From: Aliarcobacter cibarius
GTDB taxonomy: Bacteria; Campylobacterota; Campylobacteria; Campylobacterales; Arcobacteraceae
Direction of reading: 5' to 3'
Length of the DNA: 64,000 nt
Assembly: GCF_013372265.1 (NCBI RefSeq)
Contig: NZ_CP054051.1
Location: 1,128,587 to 1,192,586, forward strand
Both the position numbers and the translations under genes were made by a program. Numbering within the stretch: the first letter of the stretch is position 1; each line of letters begins with the position of its first letter. The notes under the pieces were generated by a model. The model did no database searches, had not been told where the DNA came from, and saw nothing but the letters and a program-made list of their open reading frames with translations. Positions 48,590-57,739 of the stretch are shown piece by piece.

Positions 48590-49546
48590 TCAGTTTTTTG
48601 CTATATTTAGACCTTTTCTCTCTTCAAGTCCTAACATAATATTCATACATTGAATAGCAGCACCACTAGCACCTTTTCCTAGATTATCAAGTCTTGATAT
48701 TATTACTAAGTCAGTTTCATTTTCATAAATTGAAATTTCTAAACTGTTTGTATTGTTACATTTCATTGGATTTAAAAAACCATTATCTAGGTATTCATCA
48801 TTATTTTCTATTATTTTAATAAATAGTTCGTTGTTATAATAATCTTTATATAATTTTAGTAAATCATCTTTTGATACATTTTTTTTCTTTAAATTTTCTT
48901 TTTCTAAGTAAGAAATTACTAGCATACCTTGTTTGAAATTTCCAACACTAGGTGTAAATATAGGAGCTTTTTTTAGTTTTAAAACATGTTTCATTTCAGG
49001 AAGATGTTTATGATTTAAATTTAAAGCATAAGGTCTTTGTCCTCCAATAATTTCAAAATCTCCATTTTCATAATCACTTATCATTGAACTACCACCACCA
49101 CTAAATCCAGTAATTGAGTGACAAATTAGTTTGTGTTTTTTGCTAATTATTTTATTTTTTACTAAAGGTTTCATCGCAACTATTAAACCACTTGCATGAC
49201 AACCAGGAACACACACTCTTTTTGAATTCTTTATTTTATCTCTTTGTTTAGATGTTAGTTCAGGTATTCCATATACCCAATTTTTATCTGTTCTAAAAGC
49301 AGTACTTGCATCAATTACTTTTACATTCTCATTTTCAATTAGGCTAACTGACTCTTTTGATGCAACATCAGGAAGGCATAAAAATACTAAATCAGCGCTA
49401 TTTAAAAGCTCTTTTCTTTTTTTTATATTCTTTTTGTCTTTTTCAGCTATTGTTAAAAGTTCTATTTCATCTCTATTTTCAAGCATCTCATGGATTTTTA
49501 AACCTGTTGTTCCATGTTGCCCATCTACAAATACTTTAAATTTCAT
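48590..49546 (-). CDS. argC: N-acetyl-gamma-glutamyl-phosphate reductase, type 2
   Basis: This arginine-pathway enzyme reduces N-acetylglutamyl phosphate to the semialdehyde with NADPH. The 318-residue protein is of the short type 2 form. It starts MKFKVFVDGQHGTTGLKIHE and has the catalytic Cys in VCVPGCHASGLIVAM (near residue 117) and the GFSGGGSSMISDYE loop. No other arg genes are adjacent. Confidence 0.94.
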   Translation of the reverse strand: MKFKVFVDGQHGTTGLKIHEMLENRDEIELLTIAEKDKKNIKKRKELLNSADLVFLCLPDVASKESVSLIENENVKVIDASTAFRTDKNWVYGIPELTSKQRDKIKNSKRVCVPGCHASGLIVAMKPLVKNKIISKKHKLICHSITGFSGGGSSMISDYENGDFEIIGGQRPYALNLNHKHLPEMKHVLKLKKAPIFTPSVGNFKQGMLVISYLEKENLKKKNVSKDDLLKLYKDYYNNELFIKIIENNDEYLDNGFLNPMKCNNTNSLEISIYENETDLVIISRLDNLGKGASGAAIQCMNIMLGLEERKGLNIAKN

Positions 49547-49612
49547 ATTGTATCCCCAAATTATTATTTATATTTTGTATATAGTGTATCCAAAAGGTTC
49601 TTTATTTTATTT

Positions 49613-51037
49613 TTATGAAGTAATGTTTTTAGCCTTTTTTACAATACTTTTTATCATATTATTAAATATAAAATAGTGTAAAGGAACTAAAGAATACCAA
49701 TATAATCTTCCAAAAACTCCTCTTGGATAAAAATATGCAGATTGGATTAGTTTGTTATCTTTGATTTTAAATTCAAGCCAAGCTTCTCCTGGAAGTTTCA
49801 TTTGAGCATAAAGTAAAAGTCTTTCATTCTCTTTTAAATCAACAACTTTCCAAAAATCCAAACAATCACTAATTCTTAAATCACATTGGCTTCTTCTTCC
49901 TCTTTTTAATCCAACTCCACCAACTAATTTATCAATAATTCCTCTTATCTCCCATAAAAAGTCAAAATCAAACCAACCATTTTCACCACCAATACTTATA
50001 AATGATTGATAAACTTTTGAAGTATCTAAATTTGAAATATCTAATTCTCTTCTATCTATAAAAATAGCTTTTGATATCTCATTTTGAGGATTTTTTTCCC
50101 AAACTCCATCTCCTTTGTCATTCCATCTACTAATTACTTGATTATTTTCTATCTCTTTGATAGCATTTTTTACAGCATCTTCATAGGAAATTGGAATAGT
50201 ATTTGGGAAATATTTTTTTGCATTATCATTTTGAATAATTACTTCTGATTTAAGACCTTCAATTAAAGCTTTTGCAACTTTAAAATTTACAGGTGTAAAA
50301 AGATTTAACCAATAAGAAGAGAGATTTATACTCATAAATGGAAAAGTAATCAAATATCTTTTTAAACCTAGTACTTTTGCAGTTTTTAACATCATATTTT
50401 TATAGCTTAATTGTTCACTTCCAACATCAACAATTAAACTTCTTTCTGCATCTAGATATAAAGAGTTATGAAGATAAGATAAAACATCATTTACAGATAT
50501 TGGTTGAGCTTTTGTGTCTACCCATTTTGGAGTTGTCATAATAGGAAGTTTTTCAACTAAATTTCTAATAATTTCGAAGCTAGCACTTCCTGAACCAATA
50601 ATTACCCCAGCTCTAAGCCAAATTGTTTGAATATTTTTATTTGAACTTAAAATTTCTCCAGTTTCAATACGACTTAACAAGTGTTCACTTGTATTTTCGT
50701 TTTTTACACCTAATTCACCTAAATAGATGATTCTTTTAACGCCACATTCATTTGCGATTTCTAAAAAATTTTGAGCTGAAATTTTGTCTAGATCTTTGTA
50801 GTTTTCGTTACTTAAAGAGTGAATTAAATAATACGCGATTTCTATGTTTTTCAGAGCTTCTCTTAGAGAATCTTTATTAAAAGTATCACCTTCAATGATT
50901 TTTATATTTTTATTTAAAGAAGATACACTTTTTTTATTTCTAACTAAAAGAGATAGCTCTATATTTTCATCATTTAGTAGTTTTTGTTTTAATCTTCTAC
51001 CAATATATCCTGTTGAACCTGTAAGTAATACTTTCAT
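49613..51037 (-). CDS. SDR/NmrA-like NAD(P)-binding protein with DUF2867-type C-terminus
   Basis: This protein of about 474 residues has an extended-SDR N-terminus with the GSTGYIGRRL nucleotide loop and a LIHSLS segment. The C-terminal region of about 150 residues (GGENGWFDFDFLWEIRGIID ... GEAWLEFKI) matches the DUF2867 pattern of YbjT-like proteins. The ATG at 51037 is chosen because AAAGG precedes it and it places the glycine loop at the N-terminus. Function is unknown. Confidence 0.85.
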   Translation of the reverse strand: MKVLLTGSTGYIGRRLKQKLLNDENIELSLLVRNKKSVSSLNKNIKIIEGDTFNKDSLREALKNIEIAYYLIHSLSNENYKDLDKISAQNFLEIANECGVKRIIYLGELGVKNENTSEHLLSRIETGEILSSNKNIQTIWLRAGVIIGSGSASFEIIRNLVEKLPIMTTPKWVDTKAQPISVNDVLSYLHNSLYLDAERSLIVDVGSEQLSYKNMMLKTAKVLGLKRYLITFPFMSINLSSYWLNLFTPVNFKVAKALIEGLKSEVIIQNDNAKKYFPNTIPISYEDAVKNAIKEIENNQVISRWNDKGDGVWEKNPQNEISKAIFIDRRELDISNLDTSKVYQSFISIGGENGWFDFDFLWEIRGIIDKLVGGVGLKRGRRSQCDLRISDCLDFWKVVDLKENERLLLYAQMKLPGEAWLEFKIKDNKLIQSAYFYPRGVFGRLYWYSLVPLHYFIFNNMIKSIVKKAKNITS

Positions 51038-51104
51038 TTTAAGCCTTTGATTAAACAAATATATTTTATTTAATTAGAAGATTATAACACTATTTATAAA
51101 TATT

Positions 51105-51746
51105 TTATAACTCTGAATTAATAAGCTTTTTAAGATTTTCTAATCCAAATTCTTGTAATGGTTTTCCATTTACAAAATAAGATGGAGTTTTATTTGCTCC
51201 TAATGCTTTTGCATCTTCTAAATCTTGTTTAATGATTGAATCAGCTTTTTTAGTATCTATAAACTCTTTTATTTTTTGCATATCAAGACCTTTTACATTT
51301 GGTAAGATATCCCATAAATCTTTTATATTAACTTTGTGATGTTTTACCCAATAATCTTGAGTATCAAACATAAAATCTAATACATCTAAAAATAATCCTT
51401 GTTCTCTTGCTGCTTCTAAAATCATTACTGCATAATCTGAATTTTCATGAAAAGGCGCGTATCTAAGAACTAACTTAATTTTTTCATCATTGTTTTTTAA
51501 TATCTCTTTTACATGAGGATGAAATAATGCACACGTTTCACAAGCTGGATCAAAAAATTCAACTAATTGAACTTTTGCATCTTTATTTCCTACTACAAAT
51601 GAGTAATCTCTTTGAAAAAGTGTTGATTGTTCTTTTGATAAATTAATATATTTTTCTGACTCTTTGTTTTGGTAGATATAAATTCCAACAAAAAATATTG
51701 CCAAAATTATAATTGTTGATAGCAAAACTAGCTTTTTATTTTGCAT
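51105..51746 (-). CDS. DsbA-family periplasmic thiol oxidoreductase
   Basis: This 213-residue protein has an N-terminal membrane anchor (LVLLSTIIILAIFFVGIYIY) and a DsbA-like thioredoxin fold. The motif FFDPACETCALFHPHVKE carries CETC near residues 70-73, and the cis-Pro loop is NKTPSYFVNGKPL. It is last in the efflux operon, 89 bases behind the TlpA/ScsD-like gene. Confidence 0.88.
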   Translation of the reverse strand: MQNKKLVLLSTIIILAIFFVGIYIYQNKESEKYINLSKEQSTLFQRDYSFVVGNKDAKVQLVEFFDPACETCALFHPHVKEILKNNDEKIKLVLRYAPFHENSDYAVMILEAAREQGLFLDVLDFMFDTQDYWVKHHKVNIKDLWDILPNVKGLDMQKIKEFIDTKKADSIIKQDLEDAKALGANKTPSYFVNGKPLQEFGLENLKKLINSEL

Positions 51747-51835
51747 AAATACTCCTAAAATTTATATTTCGAGCGATTCTATCATAAACTTTGTGTAGTT
51801 TATGTCAATACTTCTTATTTGCTTGAAAATAGATT

Positions 51836-52333
51836 TTAGAAGTTACTAAATTTCATTCTTAAATATAATCCAATATATGAGCTATAACCAACTTCACTGA
51901 ATTTTAGATTCAAATTTTTGTCATAAATAAAAGTAGTTGGATAAGCTTTTATATTGAATCTTTGTCCTAAAGAGCCATCTTCATCATTTATAACTCTAAA
52001 TGTAAGATTGTTTTTCTTTAAATACTCTTTTATTTCTTGATTACTTCCCGATTGTGTGGCAATAGTTATTACTTGAAAATCTTTAGAGATTTTTTCAATA
52101 CTTGCTTCTTCTAGTTTACAAACTGGGCACCAAGTTGCCCAAAAGTTTATTAAAATAGGCTTTTCGTTTTCTAATAAATATTCACTGCCATCTAATAAAG
52201 TAAAACTTTTAATATCAAATTTTTCTTTGTTTAAATCAAGAGAATTGTAGTAGCTAACAATATTTAAAGCAATTATGATTACTACAGTGTATTTTATAAG
52301 TTCTCTAAGAATTTTTTTTATTTTTTCATTCAT
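51836..52333 (-). CDS. TlpA/ScsD-like membrane-anchored thioredoxin
   Basis: This 165-residue protein has an N-terminal anchor (VVIIIALNIVSYYN) and a thioredoxin domain with WATWCPVCKLEEASIE (CPVC, near residues 68-71). The cis-Pro is in IKAYPTTFIYD. ScsD-type proteins pass electrons or disulfides in the periplasm. The ATG at 52333 overlaps the end of the pump gene by eight bases, so the two are translationally coupled. Confidence 0.87.
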   Translation of the reverse strand: MNEKIKKILRELIKYTVVIIIALNIVSYYNSLDLNKEKFDIKSFTLLDGSEYLLENEKPILINFWATWCPVCKLEEASIEKISKDFQVITIATQSGSNQEIKEYLKKNNLTFRVINDEDGSLGQRFNIKAYPTTFIYDKNLNLKFSEVGYSSYIGLYLRMKFSNF

Positions 52334-53987
52334 TGACAATCTTTCTTAAACTATTTTTTATAACAACAGGTACAAAAAACATAGAAACCACATAAGAGAT
52401 TAATGTTCCTCCAATAAGTGCAACTCCAAGTCCACCAAAAACTGCATCATTTGCTATAAGACTACTTGCAAAAACTAAAACTAAAACAGTTAAAATTATT
52501 GGTTTTGATCTTGTTGCTGCTGCTCTTGCAATAGCTTGATTAACCTCAAGTTTCTCTTCAATAACTAACTGTTTTGCAAAATCAATAATCAAAGTTGAGT
52601 TTCTAGAGTTTATTCCAATCAATGCTATAAATCCAATAAGTGATGTTGCTGTAAGATAAAAGATATCTTTTGTAAAAATATCCATAATGATATGAGCAAA
52701 AATCACTCCAATAATTGAAATAAAACTTGAAAGAACTATTGCACCACTTAAAGCAAAATTTTTATAATACATAACCATAAGTAAAAAAATTAAGATTAAG
52801 GCTACTATAAAAGCTGTACCTAAATCAATGAAAGTGTCAATAGTAACTTGTAATTCTCCATCAAAAACTAAATCAAATCTCTCTTTTGTATCTTTATGTA
52901 CAAATGAAAGGTTTAGCATATTGGTTTTTATAATTTCATATTTATTTGAGAATTTTTCAATCATCTCTTCTCTTGAATTTAAAAGAGGGTAGATTTGGCT
53001 ATCATTTGAAGTTTCTGCTATTACATTTATTAAAGGCTTTAAATTCTTTGATGTAACAACTGGTTCTTTGATACTTTCTTTAATAGAAACTAGTTCTGAA
53101 ATACTAATCATTTGTCCCATATTATTTATAATTTTTAGACTGTTTAATTTTAAGTTTAAAGCTTCTTTTGAATTATCGTTTAATTTTTTGCTATCATCAA
53201 GTCTTAAAAATATTGGGATTTGGCTTTGTGCATCCTTATCGTTTACAACAGCTATCTCCATACCTTCAAATGCAAGATATAAAGTTGATTTTAAATGTTC
53301 TAAATCGATACCACTCATAATTGCTTTACTGCTATTTATATTTAAAATATAAGTTTTAAAATCTTCACTTGTAAGAATATCAATATCTACTAAAGTATTT
53401 TGATTTTTAAATATGTTTGCAACTTCTATTGTAAAATCTCTTCTAGAATTAAAGCTATTTCCTCCATAAATTTCAGCAACAAGTGAAGATAAAACAGGAG
53501 GACCTGCTGGAAGTTGAATAAATTTTATTATTGTTTCATCTTTTTGACAACTATTTTGAACTTTTTCTCTAAGAATGTTTACTAAGTTATAACTTGTAAT
53601 ATCTCTATCTTTAAATCTTTTAATATTTATCATAAGTTCAGCTTGAGATTCTTTATCTTTTAGTGAACTTTGTTTAACCATTCCTGCAAAATCTATAGGT
53701 TGACCTTGAGATAAAAAAGCTGAAATATTTAAAATATTCTCTTCATTTTCAAGATTTTTTATAACACAATCAACTACTTTTTTTGTATCATATTTGCTAG
53801 AACCATCTTTTAAATCAATATAGATTGAGAAACTATCAGAATCTTTATCTGGAAGCATTTTTGCTTTTAAAATATTTGTTGGAAAAGATAAAATTGCTAA
53901 TACAAAGAGAACTAAAGTGATAAAATAAACTAAAAATATCTTCTTTTTGCTATTTAAAATATCTAAAACTATTTTTTCTAGACTCAT
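52326..53987 (-). CDS. RND efflux permease, C-terminal half
   Basis: This 553-residue protein equals the second repeat of an RND pump: TM7 near residues 17-36 (IFLVYFITLVLFVLAILSFP), the large periplasmic porter loop, then TM8-12 with IGFIALIGINSRNSTLIIDF and a final VALIGGTLISYVVSMFFVPV. It starts with ATG inside the stop of the N-terminal half (ATGA overlap), with AGGTGG ahead as a ribosome binding site. It may assemble with its partner, or it may result from loss of one A in a six-A run of a once single gene. Confidence 0.88.
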   Translation of the reverse strand: MSLEKIVLDILNSKKKIFLVYFITLVLFVLAILSFPTNILKAKMLPDKDSDSFSIYIDLKDGSSKYDTKKVVDCVIKNLENEENILNISAFLSQGQPIDFAGMVKQSSLKDKESQAELMINIKRFKDRDITSYNLVNILREKVQNSCQKDETIIKFIQLPAGPPVLSSLVAEIYGGNSFNSRRDFTIEVANIFKNQNTLVDIDILTSEDFKTYILNINSSKAIMSGIDLEHLKSTLYLAFEGMEIAVVNDKDAQSQIPIFLRLDDSKKLNDNSKEALNLKLNSLKIINNMGQMISISELVSIKESIKEPVVTSKNLKPLINVIAETSNDSQIYPLLNSREEMIEKFSNKYEIIKTNMLNLSFVHKDTKERFDLVFDGELQVTIDTFIDLGTAFIVALILIFLLMVMYYKNFALSGAIVLSSFISIIGVIFAHIIMDIFTKDIFYLTATSLIGFIALIGINSRNSTLIIDFAKQLVIEEKLEVNQAIARAAATRSKPIILTVLVLVFASSLIANDAVFGGLGVALIGGTLISYVVSMFFVPVVIKNSLRKIVNE

Positions 53988-55555
53988 TTTTTACCACCTA
54001 AAAACTTATTTACAAAATATGGAGTAAATGCGTATGCAATAAATAGCGAAACAGCTAAAGAAATTGATACAAAAACAGGAAGAGGGTGCATGAATTCTCC
54101 CATCATACCACCAACGAAGAACATAGGTATAAATACCATAATAATAGCTATTGTTGCTATATTTGTAGGATTTCCTATTTCATTTGTAGCATTTATACTA
54201 ATTATTCTTATATCTAAACTAGGATTTTCTTTTTTATGCCTATGAATATTTTCAATTACTATAATTGCAGCATCAACAAGCATTCCAAGAGATACTATAA
54301 GTGCAAAAAGTGTTATTCTATTTACAGTTTCACCAAGTAAAAATCCAATAAACAGAGTTAAAGATAAAATCATAGGAACAGTTAAAGAAACTATCATGGC
54401 TTCTTTAAATCCAAGAGTAAATATAAGTAAAATTGAGATTATTACAATTGAGATTAAAAGGTCTTTTACCAAAGCATTTACAGCATTATTTGCTGTATAT
54501 CCATCATCTCTTGTAATTGTAAACTTAACATTTTTTTGTGCTAAATCTTCTTTTTTACTATCTAAATACTGAAAAATTTCTTCATTTATTGTTACCGAAT
54601 TTGAACCTTTTAATTTTGAAGCCATAAGCGTAATTTGATTGTTTTCTTCAAATTTTCCTGATTTATTTTTTGTATAAATGTAAGCATCTTTTTTATTTTG
54701 GATGTTATATGATTTTTCTATTTTTGCAATATCTTTTAGATATATTGGAGTTTGAAAATTATATGAAATTATTAGATTTTCTAAATCTTTTATCGTTTCA
54801 ATTCCTTTTTCAATTGAAAAAATAGTAAATTCACCATTTTTTGTATAGTTTGAAATATTTGGAGTATTGAAATTTAAAGCCTCAATTTGTTTTGCTATAA
54901 AAGCCATAGATAAGTTATATGAGCTTAGTTTATTTATATCAACTAAAATATTAAATTGTTCTTTTTTTTCACCTTTTAACTCTACTAAAGCTACATTATC
55001 TATTCTATTAATCTCTTTCGTTAAAGGATTTACAATATTATAAAGTTCTGTTTGACTTAAGATGTCAGAACCCTCTTTTTTTGCACTATAAAATGCAACT
55101 GTTGCTATTGGAATTGCTGTATCTATATCCATAGTTTTTATTATTGGTTGCATTGCTTTTTTTGGCATTAAATCCATATTCCTCATAACTTGGTCATAAA
55201 GTTTAAGATTTGATTGTTCTTTGTCTTCTCCAATATAAAACTGTACTTGAACGATTCCTACGCTATCTTTTGCAAAAGAGTAGATATGTTCAACTCCTTT
55301 AATCTCTCTTATTTTCTTCTCTAGAGGCTCTATTATTATCTTTTGGACTTCACTAGCTTTTGCATCTGGAAGTGCTACAATAACAACTCCTCCACTTACT
55401 TTTATTTGTGGATTTTCTTCTTTTGGCATAATTTGTAGAGAAAAAACTCCCAAAATTAAAATAAAAACTCCCAATATTAGAGTTAATGGATGTTCGATAA
55501 AATTTTTTGCAATTTTTCCAGCAATATTTAGATTATTACTATTTTTTTCATTCAT
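53984..55555 (-). CDS. RND efflux permease, N-terminal half
   Basis: This 523-residue protein equals the first repeat of an RND pump: TM1 (LTLILGVFILILGVFSLQIM), the porter loop, and TM2-6. The TM4 segment ALIVSLGMLVDAAIIVIENI carries the Asp used in proton relay. It ends after TM6 with LGGKK and a stop. The start overlaps the adaptor gene by eight bases. The sequence is closest in style to metabolite/solvent-type RND pumps with IMPKEENP after TM1. The substrate is unknown. Confidence 0.88.
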   Translation of the reverse strand: MNEKNSNNLNIAGKIAKNFIEHPLTLILGVFILILGVFSLQIMPKEENPQIKVSGGVVIVALPDAKASEVQKIIIEPLEKKIREIKGVEHIYSFAKDSVGIVQVQFYIGEDKEQSNLKLYDQVMRNMDLMPKKAMQPIIKTMDIDTAIPIATVAFYSAKKEGSDILSQTELYNIVNPLTKEINRIDNVALVELKGEKKEQFNILVDINKLSSYNLSMAFIAKQIEALNFNTPNISNYTKNGEFTIFSIEKGIETIKDLENLIISYNFQTPIYLKDIAKIEKSYNIQNKKDAYIYTKNKSGKFEENNQITLMASKLKGSNSVTINEEIFQYLDSKKEDLAQKNVKFTITRDDGYTANNAVNALVKDLLISIVIISILLIFTLGFKEAMIVSLTVPMILSLTLFIGFLLGETVNRITLFALIVSLGMLVDAAIIVIENIHRHKKENPSLDIRIISINATNEIGNPTNIATIAIIMVFIPMFFVGGMMGEFMHPLPVFVSISLAVSLFIAYAFTPYFVNKFLGGKK

Positions 55556-56270
55556 CTTTTTTATCCAAATTTATAGATATTTTTGAATACATTGATGGAT
55601 AGATTTGGAAATCTTTTTTATCAAAATCTATTTTTATTACAAATGAGTGAGCATTTGCTACAGTATTTGGGTAAATTGCAACTATTTTCCCTTTTGTTTT
55701 AAATTCTAAAGATGGTATTTCTATATCCACTTCTTGATTTAATTTAATATTTTTTAGATTTGATTCAGCAATATTTGCTTTTATTATTAGTGAATTTAAA
55801 TCAGTTAAAATAAGATGAGGCATTCCTGGCATTGCCATTTCACCTTCTTTAATAGATTTTTTAATTACTAAAGCATCATTAGGAGCTTTTACTTTTAGAT
55901 AGCTAAAGTTTGCATTTAATTCATTTAGTTTCGTTCTTGCTGTAAGTAAATTTAATTCTAACTGTTCATATTCATATTTTGAAACTAAATCTTGGTCTAA
56001 TAAATTTTTATATCTTTTTAGATTAAGTTCAAGAGTTTTAACTTGACTTTTTAAAATATCACTATCATGTGTAATTCCTGTTGAATCAATTTCGTATAAA
56101 ATATCTCCTTTTTTTACACTATCCCCTTCATTTACATTTACTTTTGTAATGTATCCCATCATTTTACTAGAGATTATTTTTTCATTTTGAGATTCAGTTA
56201 CTCCATCTAGTTCTATAATATTTGCGAAAATATTTGTTATTAAAAGTGCTAAAACTATAAATTTTTTCAT
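55548..56270 (-). CDS. RND periplasmic adaptor (membrane fusion protein)
   Basis: This 240-residue adaptor has a signal-like N-terminus (FIVLALLITNIFA), a biotinyl-lipoyl-like domain (GYITKVNVNEGDSVKKGDIL), a short coiled-coil hairpin (about residues 75-120) and a beta-barrel domain. It is shorter than most adaptors, lacking a long membrane-proximal domain. It overlaps the TolC gene start by four bases and the pump gene by eight. Confidence 0.9.
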   Translation of the reverse strand: MKKFIVLALLITNIFANIIELDGVTESQNEKIISSKMMGYITKVNVNEGDSVKKGDILYEIDSTGITHDSDILKSQVKTLELNLKRYKNLLDQDLVSKYEYEQLELNLLTARTKLNELNANFSYLKVKAPNDALVIKKSIKEGEMAMPGMPHLILTDLNSLIIKANIAESNLKNIKLNQEVDIEIPSLEFKTKGKIVAIYPNTVANAHSFVIKIDFDKKDFQIYPSMYSKISINLDKKDE

Positions 56271-57619
56271 TTTTCTTCTCCTGTTTTAATATTCTTACCT
56301 AAAACTAAATTCAAATTTGCAAGTGCCAAAGAATTCTCATAAATGGCTTCTAAAAGCATAGTTTGACTTTTTTCATAGTTTGTCTCTTGATTAATCAAAG
56401 TAGTCATTGAGATTAATCTATTTTTATATTGAAGTTTAGCTTGATTTAAAACTTCATTTGCAAGCTCTTTTGCTTCTATTTTTTCTTTTAGTATTGCTTG
56501 TTTTGCTTTATAATTAAGCATTGCTTTTTCAAGTTCTAATTTAATACCATCTTTTAATTTTTCATAATCTAGCTTTGATTTTAACTCTTCTAATTTAGCT
56601 TTTTCAACTAATGCATTTCTTGAACCATCAAAAATAATTAAGCTAATTCCTAAAAGTGCCATATAGTAATCTTTATCTTGATCAGATGTAAATCTATTAT
56701 CATTCACACCATATTCTAAATGAGTGAAAACTTGTGGATAATATGAACTTTTTTGTATATCAATGTTTTTATTATTTGCATCAATTGAAATTTTCTGTAA
56801 AGATACTTCATCTCTTTTTTCAAGAGCTTTTTTATATAGCTCTTCTTCATTTTCAAAATCAAAGTAGATATTTTGAATTCCTTCTACATCACTGATTAAT
56901 TCATTTGATGTAAGAAATTTTAGATATGCTAGTGATAAATTAAAGTTATTTTCTGCTTCCACTAGTTTTGAATTTACATTTAACATATATACTTTTGCTT
57001 CATTTACATCAATTTTTGTCACAAGACCATTTTTATGAAATTCTAGTGCACTGTTGTGAATGAACTCAATATTTTTTTGAGCATTTTTCATAGTTTTTAG
57101 ATAGTCTTTACTTAATACAGCACCATTGTAAGCTTTAAGTACTTCAAATTCTAAATTTTTTTTGTCTAAATTATATAAAATTTCATTTGCTTTCTCTTGT
57201 AATTTTGAAATATCTTTATAGTTTTCTAGTTTAAATCCTGTAAAAAGAGGTAAATCATAGCTTACAAAGTTATTTATAGCTGTTCTATCACCTGGATAAT
57301 TTAAATCTTTTGGAGTTGTATTTATTCCTTCATTCATTTGAGAAAACCCAAAATCTTTAAAAGTAGCTTCTCTACTAGATAATTTCCCCATAAAAACATA
57401 TCCAGCATGGTTTGTACGGCTAATATTTGAGTTCAGAGATAAAACTCCATAGTTTGAGGCAGTAATACTATTTGTATCTTCTTTTGATATTTGTATATTA
57501 AGTTCTTGCTTTTTTAAATCTTTACTATTTCCTAATGATTGTTTTAAAGCTTCTGAAAAATTTATAGTTTGTGCAAAACAAAAATGAGAAATTAATAAGC
57601 TTAGATAAATTTTCTTCAT
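56267..57619 (-). CDS. TolC-family outer-membrane efflux protein
   Basis: This 450-residue protein has a signal peptide (KKIYLSLLISHFCFA) and two OEP repeats rich in long helices, including the typical KRDEVSLQKISIDANNKNI segment near residue 250. It is the outer-membrane duct for the RND pump encoded downstream and the first gene of the operon. Confidence 0.92.
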   Translation of the reverse strand: MKKIYLSLLISHFCFAQTINFSEALKQSLGNSKDLKKQELNIQISKEDTNSITASNYGVLSLNSNISRTNHAGYVFMGKLSSREATFKDFGFSQMNEGINTTPKDLNYPGDRTAINNFVSYDLPLFTGFKLENYKDISKLQEKANEILYNLDKKNLEFEVLKAYNGAVLSKDYLKTMKNAQKNIEFIHNSALEFHKNGLVTKIDVNEAKVYMLNVNSKLVEAENNFNLSLAYLKFLTSNELISDVEGIQNIYFDFENEEELYKKALEKRDEVSLQKISIDANNKNIDIQKSSYYPQVFTHLEYGVNDNRFTSDQDKDYYMALLGISLIIFDGSRNALVEKAKLEELKSKLDYEKLKDGIKLELEKAMLNYKAKQAILKEKIEAKELANEVLNQAKLQYKNRLISMTTLINQETNYEKSQTMLLEAIYENSLALANLNLVLGKNIKTGEEK

Positions 57620-57656
57620 ATATTTTCCTATATAAAATAATTCTATAATTATACCT

Positions 57657-57677
57657 AAAAAAAGAGCTTTTTAGCTC
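57657..57677 (-). terminator. Rho-independent terminator behind the HD-GYP gene
   Basis: On the minus strand GAGCT-AAAA-AGCTC is followed by seven T. It lies 63 bases past the HD-GYP stop and insulates the efflux operon. Confidence 0.85.
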
Positions 57678-57739
57678 CTTAATTATAAATAAAAATTATA
57701 TTATAAGATATCGTTTTTATTAATATAAGAAATGTTTAT

